A stretch of DNA of 19,086 bases from Irineochytrium annulatum (lineage: Eukaryota; Chytridiomycota; Chytridiomycetes; Chytridiales; Chytridiaceae), in NCBI GenBank assembly GCA_027600665.1, contig JADGJL010000524.1:1-19086 (forward strand), given 5' to 3'. The position numbers and the translations under genes were made by a program. This document shows positions 9,754-18,676 of this stretch, piece by piece (position 1 is the stretch's first letter; each line of letters begins with the position of its first letter). Under the pieces are notes generated by a model that was given only the letters and a program-made list of their open reading frames with translations, was not told the DNA's origin and ran no database searches.

Positions 9754-12700
9754 ATGCTCCGTTGGAACAACACGTCCCTCGGAAGAAACTCATCGTCGAC
9801 CAGTCGCAAGGGTGGCCATCCCCCGATTTCTGCTGGCGGGGGGGCGCGTGGTCGGTCCACGGCAATAGCAATGGTATGATTGCTAGCGAGATCGCGGCTT
9901 TTGTGCTCAGCTCAAATTCAGACATGAGGTGAGGCTCCTCTCTGCATTCAGGACGAGCCCTCTCTGGACCGACGGCGGCGGTCTCCGCACCGCATTCAGG
10001 CGTCACCGCATCCCGATCGAGGGCCAGGGTGCTCGGCTGGACGGGCGGGGGGCCTGGGTCTGGATCGACCTGGAGAAGGGCCGGAGTCTATCGCGCTTCC
10101 CTCTCCCTGACCCGAGGCTTTCTGGACGATCGTTGACCGCATTGCTGACTCCTTAATCCCCACTCAGAGCCCGGAGCCGCAGCAACCCCACTCCCGTCAC
10201 GCCCTCGTCGTCTCGCGACAAGGCCTCTGGCGCGGCAGCCGGAAACGCTTTGGATCCGATCGGGGGCTCGTCCACGATCTCTGGGTCGACCCCAAACCTT
10301 ACCTCGGAATCCTCAGCTGAGCTGTCCGCGTCAGCCTCTTCCATCGCCAAAAGCCAAAACCCGATCTTGGCTATCACGACTCCAACTTCCTCCCACCCGA
10401 CCCTGTCGCTCTCGGGCTCCCTCTCCTTCCTCCACATTACCCGCAAGCGGAACCCTTCCTCGCCCTCGACATCCTCCCCAGCGTCTTCTTTCACCAACTC
10501 CTTCACCACCCCTGCCGGCGGGTCCGGGTCACCATCGTCCTCCCTGGGCCGCGAGTTGCCAAATGGGAAGCACCTTGTCCAGTCGCACTCCTTCACGGGC
10601 GGCATTCCGACGGCTATACCCTCCTCTATGATTTTAAACCGGACGCCCTCGATCGGCGGGTCAAGCGTGAACTCCGCCAGCTCGATTAGGTCGAGCCACA
10701 GGGGGTCGTTCATGCCCGCACAGCCCGTGCGGCCGTTGCCATTTGCGGAGTTCAGGAGGGCGGACACGAAGCCGAGGCGGCAGAGGGCGCTGCTAGCGGC
10801 GCTGCAGAGGCATGACGGGAAGGTCAAGGCAAAAGCGGGCGGGAAGGAGCTGGCGCGGAGGGCTTTCAAAGGTTATTTACAAGGAACGTGACACGAAGGG
10901 ATCTAACGCCTGACTTTAGAGCCTAAGTTTAAGGAAGACAAGAGCAGAAAGGGTTTTGGAAAGCTGGGCGGCCTCCTGCAAAAAAAGAAGAAGAAGCGAT
11001 CACGTGCAGGTATTACCGTGCTTCCTTTTTGACATTGCAAGATAGGCTCTAAGGAAGACATGCGTCCTAGGAGCCTTCCATATGCTACACATGGCCATCC
11101 TTGATCAGAAGACGTCACTCGCCTGCTCCGTCCTTGAGGATATCTCTATAACCTCGCTTCGGAAGAAGATGCCCCACCTAGCGAACAAAACCTTCATCGC
11201 CGCCATGATTCACGCCATGGAGCCCGTTTGCGTGAATATGCTTGAGAAGGGTTTCCCGTTAACCGTAAACGGGCCCGTCGTGAGCCAACCACTTGTGGCG
11301 GCGGCGGGGAAGGGTGCGACAAGTGGTACGGCGGGAAATGCGACGGATGGGAAGGTTGGGGATGCGCAGGCGCAGGCTGGAGGAGGAGCAGGGGCCGCGC
11401 CACAGACTTTCGATTTTCCAACGCACTTTATGGCGGCGGTTTGCTTGGGGTTGGATAACGTCGTCAGGGCGATGATCAAGGTAAATTTTTTTTTTTTTTC
11501 TTTTTTGCGGCTCCCGGCTGTTTCGCTCAAATGCTTATGCTTTTTCATCAAGCGAGCGGACGTGAATCAATCCTGGCACGGCGTTTCACCGCTGCACATC
11601 GCCGCCTCTAAGAACGCTGCACAGATCGTCCAATTATTGCTTGACAATGGCGCGGACGCGTCCCAAGCCCTCCTCCTCTCACAATACCAGCTTCTGCGGC
11701 GGCTTAAATCCACTTACCCAAAGTCGACGAGACCGCCAAAGCCGATTGGGTTTCCCTTGGGTTTGCAGGCTGGCCCGGAGGGGACGGCGACGTCGGGGGT
11801 GGCGCGGGCGAGAAAGGTTAGGCCGTCGGAGGAGTACGCGATGGAGAAGAGGATACTGCCGATCGAGCTGGCGGCTGCGTGTGGGAATTGGGAGATTGTT
11901 CGGCTGCTGCTGCCAAAGTGAGACATTTACCTTGTACTTGTATTAGGACTGGAGTTGATGTGCGGTATTTTAGAACGGATCAGAAGACGCTGTCTTCTTG
12001 CTCGTTCGCTCTGCTTGTTCAACGCGACGTCGAAATCTCCGTCATCTTCCTTAAGGCCGGCGCACCAGTATCCCAGGCGGACCATACGGGTGCGACAGCC
12101 CTCCACTTGGCGTCTAGGGCTGGAAAGCTAGACCTCGTAATTGCGTTGGTACATTGTGGGCTGGACGTGAATGCGAGGGGACAGGGTGAATGGTGTGTAG
12201 CTGTTGATCGTTTTGTTGGGAATATGGCTAACACAAGAGACTTTCTTAACAGGACGCCTTTACATGAAGCCGTTAGTCAGCGACGGCTAGACATCGCACG
12301 ATACCTCATCAAATCCGGCGCGGATGTTTACGCGAAGAGTTCGTCGGGCCAGACCGCGAGAGACGTCGCGACGAGTATGGGCATGTCGGAAGACGAATTG
12401 ATCGACTACTTCTGTAGGCCTTCCTTCCCTGGTCTTTCTTTCTCCTCTCGTCCTTCATGCGGCCACGAATTAACCGTTCATGTGTTCTTTATGAAACAGC
12501 TATGGACGCGATGCCGGCGGTAACGACGACGGACCGGGAGCTGGCCGTTATTAACCAGGTTAAGGCCATTGCTAGCGGGGTCAAGCCCGAGCTGTTGAAG
12601 CTTTCCTCTGCGATTTCGATAGCCTCGAGTGGTTCCTCGTCCCCGAACGCATCGGCCCCGATATCACCGGGCGGACGGCACTCGAAGACGCGGAAGGGCA

Positions 12701-13044
12701 CCGATCGGTTCCCCGGCCTGCCGTCGTTTCTCTCACGGCACTCGAGCGGCTTCGGACGGGGCGTTGGCGGAGGCAATGGGAACGCGGCCGCGGCGGCGGC
12801 GAATGGGGAGGACGGCGGGGAGAGGAAGGACTCGAGGGATGCGGACACAGACGCGAATAGCGTCTCGTCTGTGGACACACCAGACAGTAGTAGCGCGCCG
12901 ATGGCGGGTAGAGGAGTTGGTGGAGGCGGTGGAGCAGGCGGAGGAGGAGAGGACTCGGTGGTGGGCGGGGACGTTCCGCAGCATGAGGGAAAAGCGTCTG
13001 GGGTGGAGCGGAAGCCGTCGCTGTTTAAGACGCTGTTTAAATAA
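9754..13044 (+). CDS. Ankyrin-repeat protein with long low-complexity N- and C-terminal regions
   Basis: Nine-exon model, all phases consistent: 9754-9873, 9952-10085, 10168-10871, 10920-11009, 11071-11480, 11553-11917, 11974-12192, 12253-12413, 12500-13044; about 915 aa. Residues 1-345 are Ser/Pro/Arg-rich and end in a lysine cluster (LLQKKKKKRSRA). Residues about 350-735 carry ankyrin repeats: FHMLHMAILDQ, VNQSWHGVSPLHIAASKNAA then QIVQLLLDNGAD, LPIELAAACGNWEIVRLLL, HTGATALHLASRAGKLDLVI, and TPLHEAVSQRRLDIARYLIK followed by SGADVYA. The final 180 residues are Ser/Gly/Ala-rich and end KPSLFKTLFK. Repeats imply protein-protein scaffolding; partner and location are unknown. The first exon (ATG 9754, in-frame stop just upstream) is less certain than exons 3-9. 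Introns 11481-11552 (72 nt, T-rich) and 12193-12252 (60 nt) are stop-free multiples of three, so retention would keep the frame. Confidence 0.85.
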
Positions 13045-13296
13045 AATCGCTGCTGGCGTACGAAGTTGGGAAACATGTAATTATTGCCATCTACTCAATT
13101 CTGCACAAGCGTTTGGGTGACGACGTATCGGGACGTACCACATATTGGCTGCGTCATAATGGTCCTTGTAAGCCCAAAGCGTTTTTCCATCAGATTCGGA
13201 TGCATGGAAGAGGTACTTTCCTTCGATACCGTTCGCGAGTGGGATTGGCTTAACTGTCAGGTGCTTGTCCAGCTCCCGTCATGATCTTTAAAATCT

Positions 13297-13909
13297 TTAA
13301 ATGTAGTCATGAAAGTACAGCAAGAGCGAGCCCGGCCTGATGAGGTTTCTGTTTCTGCAGTTTTTGGCGTTTACCCATTTTTCGTCTAAGCCATGCGGTG
13401 CTACCAACCGCGCGCAGGTTTCGTTGGGGACGTGATATAGGGTTAACGGAGACCGCCTTTTCACAGCGTGTCGATGGCTACGAGCGGCGAAACGGGCTGC
13501 AGCGAGCGCATGGCAGCGAGGATGGCCGTGAGGCGGTGGATGAGGAGGTGGGCTGTGGATGACCAGAGCTTGCCTGCTTTGGCGGTGTTCAAAAGTAACT
13601 TTCGTTTTTTTGGGGTGGAGCGGGGGGTGTTTGCCGTTCCTTATGTTTTTTTCCAAATTATAACCTTCGCCCATGAGTTGTTGACAGCAAATGAAGACCA
13701 GATTTCGAAACAGATACGGGTTTTAGCTCTCATGGCGCCAGTCACTTGGGAGGTGAATGGTGGGAGAATAATATTACCGCCATACAACGGTGTAAAACCA
13801 CCAAAAAGAAGCGACAAGGCTATTATAACGACCTACCGTTACAGCCATGGAACGTGATGAGGGTCTGATACAGGGTTGTCGTTGGATTGCTTGAGGGCGT
13901 CAAAGTCAT
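13297..13909 (-). CDS. Hypothetical small helical protein (96 or 108 aa)
   Basis: Unrecognised minus-strand gene. Exons 13909-13837, 13744-13665 and 13598-13461 join in phase with GT-AG introns of 92 and 66 nt. The protein begins MTLTPSSNPTTTLYQTLITF, continues with MRAKTRICFEIWSSFAVNNS, and has a helical, Leu/Ala-rich segment TAHLLIHRLTAILAAMRSLQ. It ends at TGA 13463-13461 after AIDTL (96 aa). That TGA lies inside a possible donor (CT|GTGAAA). Splicing from 13464 to an acceptor at 13337 would replace the stop with exon 13336-13297, ending PGSLLLYFHDYI (108 aa). No signal peptide or known domain is seen. Confidence 0.55.
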
Positions 13910-14063
13910 TAAAATAATTATTTTAACTCCGACCGCATCTCATCTGCCAGCCCACCGCCCCTATGCGCCACACCAGTGGCGTCTACGGTGGTTCGAATAT
14001 GTGCGGTTCGAACGCAAGTGGAGGTAGGCTTAGTGGTGGAGGAAAACGCGAACGTTGAGAGTG

Positions 14064-14070
14064 TATAAGA
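14064..14070 (+). promoter_or_regulatory. Putative TATA box of the cysteine-rich secreted protein gene
   Basis: TATAAGA lies 87 bp upstream of the ATG at 14151, a distance compatible with a TATA element plus a roughly 50-nt leader. The leader is pyrimidine/CA-rich without an upstream ATG. Function is inferred. Confidence 0.4.
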
Positions 14071-14150
14071 GAGAAGGCCATCGCCATCCACTCATCCACC
14101 TCGCTTCCTTCGCAATCGACACCCTCGCCCACTTCTCATCTCATATACAA

Positions 14151-14535
14151 ATGGCTGCTTTCCGTCTGTGAGTCCGCCTGCCTTCTCTTACGCTTATTTT
14201 AATCACTGGCGAATATCGTTTACTCATGCATTTCCGAACCTTACTATGGTTATTACAGCTACATCGCCGCCCTCTTCGTCGTGCTCGGCTTACTCTCCTC
14301 GGTCGACGCGACCTGCAACGACGCCATCCACTGCTTCGGCGACCACAGCTCATGCTCGTGCACCGTGGTTACCGGTACCTCCGTCCTGACGTGCACCACG
14401 ACGATGGCGAACTCGTGCAACGAGGGCCTGGAGTGCGCCAAGGCGAACGGATGTAACCCGCAGAAGACGGCCGAAACCCTTTGCGCAGCGGGCTTGAAAG
14501 ACGACGACGAAGACGTGTTCGTTTACCACTGCTGA
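14151..14535 (+). CDS. Small secreted cysteine-rich protein (10 cysteines)
   Basis: Two exons, 14151-14167 and 14259-14535, with a 91-nt intron (donor GTGAGT, acceptor TTATTACAG) encode 97 aa. Residues 1-23 form a clear signal peptide with hydrophobic core LYIAALFVVLGLLSS and likely cleavage after VDA. The mature chain of about 74 residues holds ten cysteines (CNDAIHC, CSC, LTC, NSC, LEC, NGC, TLC, and the C-terminal HC), enough for five disulphides, and an acidic DDDEDV patch near the C terminus. No family is recognised. Small secreted Cys-rich proteins of fungi include cell-wall proteins and effectors, but no specific function can be assigned. A TATA-like element lies at 14064. Confidence 0.85.
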
Positions 14536-15026
14536 AGGGAAGGTGGAAGTCTCGTGAGGGCCTTGGGATGTAAAAATTGGTGACCTACTTGGTTGTCTGA
14601 AAAAGAGGAGGGAGAGGACGAGGATGATCTTAGTGAAAATTTTCTAACATTTTTTACTTGAGTTACACTTGTATACTTGTGTACCTTCCCTTCTTACATT
14701 CACGTATACCTTTCCCTTATATTCTCGTCGGCAAGAGAGAAATGTCTTTTGTGGTCTTTATGACACCGATCTTCATTAATGGTGTAAATGAATAAAAAGA
14801 AGTATACCTATATGAAAAACATTGCACATGAAGCCGATGCATGCGTCAATACTAGCCTCGAATGTTACTTGGATTAACGCAAATAAATCGGTGACATAAG
14901 GATGATAAACGACGCAAGTGAAAACAAGGCAAACCAACATTCTATCCCAACCCACCTACCATTTGTAAGCACATCGATTCTCCACATCCACAACATCTCC
15001 CTCCCCACATGCTCCATTCGCCCCGT
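14536..15026. other. Convergent intergenic region between the secreted protein gene and ORC4
   Basis: The region is AT-rich, with an AATAAA-like motif near 14790. It holds only 3' UTR-type sequence for the two convergent genes; no open frame of note lies entirely inside it. Confidence 0.5.
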
Positions 15027-16570
15027 CTACTCATTAGCCAACCTGACCATACTATACGCCTCCCGGCCCCCTCCGCCCTCCACGTCAACAACAATCTCCC
15101 TTCTCCTCAACGTCTGGAATGCCTGTCCGCCATCATCAATATCAACCCGCCTCGCTCAAGATTACACGTTTACCTTCGCGACCCCACCCTTGGTGCAACT
15201 CAGATTGATAAACTCGTTCGACCGTATGCTCTCCATGACGGCATCATTGATGATCTCGATGTTGAAGGAGGGGATGTTGGAATGCAGGCACCTCTTCATG
15301 GAGAGGAGGACGGCTTCCTCGAGTTTTGTCAAACCTATTGAAAACAAAAATCAGTTTGCGTAAGAAAGCGAGGGTGGGACCATCGGTCGTGAAAGCGTCG
15401 GAGTCGCAGCGCTGAGCGCGGGAATGGTGGAGGAATGTGGACTCGTCGAAGAAAGGCGAGGAGGGGGTGAGGTGGAGGAGGCAGAGTTGCTATTCTTGTT
15501 CAGCATCACTTAAATAGGGGGAGAAAGGGGTGGCTCACAAATATTCGAAAAACCTTCCGAATGTCGCCTGATACCCGATGGATGCGCTGTATCTCGGCGC
15601 GGCAGGCGGGGTTGTCCAATAAATCCTGACGCAAACGGTTTAATAAAGGGCGGCGGGAAAAGACTATCATACTTCAACATTCTGGTTAAATTCCTCCCTC
15701 AACGCATTATCGACTCCATCGCCCTCCTCCAAACACATATTGCACCTAATGACATCCACGAACTGTCCAAAATCCCTCGCCGCGCCAACATATACAATGC
15801 GATGCGAGAACCGCGATTTGATGCGCTTCTCCAGCAGATCAACGACATCCACTCTCGTCGTTAACCCTATAACCGAGATGGGGTTGGCGCGCGCCTGCGA
15901 GAGATCAAAGAGGGTGTAGAGGAGGTTCTGCTTCGCGGCGCTGTGCGCAAAGGCGTCCATGCTGTCGAGGATGAAGATGACGGGGCAAGAGTCCCTTGTG
16001 CCAGAGTTCAGGGTCGAGAGGAGAAACTGGAAGCAGTCCGATACCGAACCCTGACCCGGTGTGAAAAAGGAGGAGGAGTGGTGAACGGACGTACGGGCGC
16101 TTTCCGCTCGAGTTCATCCTCGAGATGAAGTTGGCACGCGATCTCACGCAGGGCGAGGCGGTCGGTGGTCGTGACGGTACCGTCGAGGTAAATCTCGATG
16201 AACGTGCGCCCGTCCTCGCGTAGTTTCTTCAGACAACTCCTTATGAGCTTGTGTGAAAGCGTCAGCCTACGAACAGAAAGGGAAAGGATGCATTTATCCA
16301 ACTACCAGGCTCTTCCCCGCGCCGTGATTGCCAATCAAGACCGCGGAGTTGCTCTCCCGTCTCACGACCGTCGCGGTCAGCAGGTCCCTCAACTTCCTGT
16401 TCGTCGCCCATAATCAAAATCCTGCTCGCTCGCGCCAGCTCTTCGCGATGTGTCTCAACTCACGCGTGCTCGTTCTCCAGCCCGACGACCTTCGCTGGTA
16501 TCTCGACGCCTGACAGACGCGGTCCCAGGGACCGCACAATCTGCGCGACGGTTCCCGCGTCCGAGACCAT
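15027..16570 (-). CDS. ORC4: Origin recognition complex subunit 4
   Basis: ORC4 is an AAA+ subunit of the complex that binds replication origins and loads MCM. Exons: 16570-16464, 16396-16306, 16247-16095, 16026-15673, 15625-15539, 15489-15381, 15334-15174, 15122-15027; 385 aa, all phases consistent (human ORC4 is about 436 aa). Walker A is GNHGAGKS at residues 58-65. The next block, REDGRTFIEIYLDG then LALREIACQL, matches the human order. Walker B is VIFILDSMD at 133-141. The diagnostic NLLYTLFDLSQARANPISVI and LLEKRIKSRFSHR follow. The C-terminal winged-helix part has LTKLEEAVLLSMKRCL and ends REAYSMVRLANE. The chosen ATG (16570) aligns with the human N terminus (VAQIVRSLGPRL). The Walker B glutamate is replaced by Ser139. 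Divergent from COA8, 71 bp away. Confidence 0.94.
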
Positions 16571-16641
16571 GTCCAGACGTTGAAATGGCCAAGCCTTCCC
16601 ACGAACTTTGACGAACAGTTCGTGCACGCAAAACCGCAAAA
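16571..16641. promoter_or_regulatory. Shared divergent promoter of ORC4 and COA8-like gene
   Basis: 71 bp separate the start codons of ORC4 (minus, 16570) and the COA8-like gene (plus, 16642). No TATA box is evident. With both genes supported by protein similarity, a bidirectional promoter here is likely, although transcripts may start inside the opposite gene. Confidence 0.5.
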
Positions 16642-17436
16642 ATGAGATCACTGGCTGCCTCGATCAACATATGCCGCCTGTCATGTCGTAGGCCAGGTAA
16701 TGCGTTAACCCGTTCCCGATCTCTGTGGTCTTACTTCGATAACTGATACATATTGCTCAGTTTCGACTAGCTCCATCTCAGTTGCCGCCTCCATTGCCGC
16801 GGCATCCACGGGGCCGGAGGCGATCCAATCCGTGCGTCCCTTGATGGAGGTGTCGAGCCCGCACCCGGTGTCCAACATCAGGCTCGTGAGATTCAGCGAG
16901 ATCCCGTTGTCGGAGTCCGCATCCGTAAGCGCCATATTTTTGCTTGGGGACTCATCCGCGACGCAATCTGACGTTTGTTGCTGGGTGATAAAAGGAACGG
17001 GAATGGCGAACGCGACGGGAGCGGTTGCAAGGGATGCATCATGCCTTTTGGAAGGACAACAACATTCATTTCAACAACTCCAAGGCCGAGTTTGAGGATG
17101 AAGGTGAAACAGCCTGCTTTCTTGTCTCCTCTAACGTTTTGATTGGCAGCACTCCGGACAACAGGAAAGCCGGCAACGCCTCACCAGCTCTCGCAATTCT
17201 ACCTCCGCTACCTCACCGAGAACCGGAAGAGACACATGGAGTACAACCGCAGCTGGTGGAGGGAGAACTTAGGGATGCTGGGGACAGGGTTGAAGGCGGA
17301 GTGTGCGATGTGGACGAGGAGCTTACTTGGGGGGGCGGATCTGGAGGCGGTGTGGAGGGTGGTGAGGAATGAGGTAAGGGGGATGTCGCCCCTCAGGATA
17401 TCGAGATATAGGGCGCATGGGGTTACGGTGCGTTAG
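16642..17436 (+). CDS. COA8: COA8-like (APOPT1/DUF2315) mitochondrial protein
   Basis: COA8 family proteins act in the mitochondrial matrix and support cytochrome c oxidase assembly. Exons: 16642-16696, 16761-16924, 16995-17103, 17150-17436; 204 aa, phases consistent. Exon 1 (MRSLAASINICRLSCRRP) is Arg/Ser/Ala-rich without acidic residues, a typical matrix presequence. Exon 2 has HPVSNIRLVRFSEIPLSES, equivalent to the family's SNLRP...P..ES block. Exon 3 has LQGMHHAFWKDNNIHF (family W N..FW..N..F). Exon 4 has LSQFYLRYLTENRKRHMEYN followed by RSWWRENLGMLG. All introns are 46-70 nt GT-AG, with GTAAGC at 16925. The 3' end is uncertain: a strong donor after VVRNE (GTAAGG, 17373) could join an exon starting 17439 instead of ending at 17436. 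Exon 2 is open on both strands; the opposite frame was rejected. Confidence 0.85.
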
Positions 17437-17776
17437 ATTTTGAAGGAGGGGTGGTCAGACGGGTTACATAATGGGCCATGTTCGTGCGGAGGAGTAACAA
17501 GGCGCGAATATTGTGAAAAATGCGCGGGTGGACGGTTTATTGTATTTATGGTTATGGTTTTCTCACTATTAGATATGGGAGATGCGGTTTGGATTGGACC
17601 GATGCACTTAGATTGCGCTCTTTTATTCAAATATATCGGTTTATTCATGGTGTCCTTTCGTTCAGCAAAAATTGTGTATTAAAATCGGATACAATGAGTA
17701 TTGTGAATAGGGCGAACGAAGTAAGTCAGGTAGGAACAAATAATGCGTAAAAAAAAGGAACGTAAAATCTCCAAAG
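17437..17776. other. AT-rich intergenic region or 3' UTR
   Basis: This lies between the COA8-like stop and the 3' end of the convergent candidate gene at 17777. It is AT-rich with a short A-run near 17750. It may include a final alternative COA8 exon from 17439. Nothing else is supported. Confidence 0.4.
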
Positions 17777-18341
17777 TCACAGACTATTGAATATCTCGAT
17801 GTGCAAGGTTTCGTTGTTGTTAAGGTTGGGCGCATATACAACTTCCGTCGAGCGGTTTGCTGTTTCTGAAATCCATTTCACTGAAGACCACCTTAGTACT
17901 TCCAACGGGGGTTGCGTCGTCGGTGGCTCCCTCTCTTTTCGTTCATCGAGTTTCCCCCGACAGCGCTCCTGTTGTTCACACGGCTTCCCCGTGTCACCCG
18001 GGCCTTCATCAACCTCGTTCTCCGTGCGACCCTGACACCTTCTCTCATGTCGATGCACTACCCGTCCATTCTGGGCCAAGATTAGCTGGTCGAAAACGCG
18101 CTTATGGGCCGAGATCACGTACAGGCTGCGGAGGGCTGGGTGACGACTGACTGCAATGAACGCGAGGTGGGCAAGGACACCGAGGAGCTTGGAACTTCAA
18201 GGGAATTCTACTCGGAGCGGTCGCGCCCTTCTACTAATAATTGTCGGCTGTCGTCTGTGCCGTCACATCGGACGCAGTTCGGGATCTCGATGTCCCTTTG
18301 CTGCGTGTCGGAACTACCGGGCTCATCGCCAACGTCGACAT
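17777..18341 (-). CDS. Candidate small membrane-associated protein, unrecognised
   Basis: Two exons, 18341-18235 and 18194-17777, join in phase across a 40-nt GT-AG intron to give about 174 aa. The N terminus is Ser/Thr/Arg-rich (MSTLAMSPVVPTRSKGTSRS). It is followed by one hydrophobic stretch, KLLGVLAHLAFIAVSRH, then LRSLYVISAHKRVFDQLILA, and a long hydrophilic, charged C-terminal half ending HIEIFNSL. The pattern suggests a single-pass or peripheral membrane protein. No family is recognised. A second start at 18326 is possible, and the hydrophilic tail may hide a further intron. Confidence 0.4.
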
Positions 18342-18634
18342 ACAGTATGAACAGCGCCGCCCCCCAATGAGACGAGTTTGCGGGCCTGGGCAGGCGAAGG
18401 GGCACGATCATCGACTGCATCTTTGCCAAGATGGCCACGCGAACGTGTATCGTATTATCGTGTGCCCCGAGCGCTGTGTGTGGAGAGGGGCGGGTTGAGC
18501 ATACCGGAAGGCTCGAATAGTGGCGAAGTAGTATGCGTGATATTGAGTGTATGGTGTATAGGCGAGCGGGGCCAGTTCAGGTGGAAGAAGATGGGCGAGA
18601 TTCTTCGAGGATGTTGCGTATGGGGGTCGAGTAG

Positions 18635-18644
18635 TATAAATATA
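18635..18644 (+). promoter_or_regulatory. Putative TATA box near right end
   Basis: TATAAATATA is a near-perfect TATA element. It lies 42 bp upstream of an ATG at 18677 and ahead of coding-like plus-strand sequence, so it probably drives the gene leaving the window on the right. Function is inferred. Confidence 0.45.
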
Positions 18645-18676
18645 TCACCTTTGTTGCTATTCAGCCCCGTTTCCGC

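Noticed and set aside
10153..10869. 238-codon minus-strand frame opposite the ankyrin gene N-terminal exon
   Set aside because: The plus-strand frame is joined in phase to downstream ankyrin exons; the antisense frame is acidic/Gly filler with no motif.
12489..13076. Long minus-strand frame opposite the last ankyrin exon
   Set aside because: It is an antisense shadow of a GC-rich Ser/Gly/Ala-coding exon; no domain or conserved motif.
15162..15176. ORC4 ending at the in-frame TAA near 15162 (…KVNV)
   Set aside because: A GT-AG intron at 15173-15123 leads in phase to a tail with AFQTLRRREI and REAYSMVRL, matching the ORC4 C terminus, so the early stop lies in an intron.
16268..16305. ORC4 intron ending at TAG 16267 right after Walker A
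   Set aside because: It gives the wrong phase. The acceptor at 16248 restores GKSLLIRSCLKKL in line with other ORC4 proteins.
16705..16935. Minus-strand 76-codon frame starting MALTDADSDNG, first considered as ORC4 exon 1
   Set aside because: It lies opposite COA8-like exon 2, whose plus-strand HPVSNIRLVRF block matches its family. ORC4 aligns fully from ATG 16570, so the upstream frame is a shadow.
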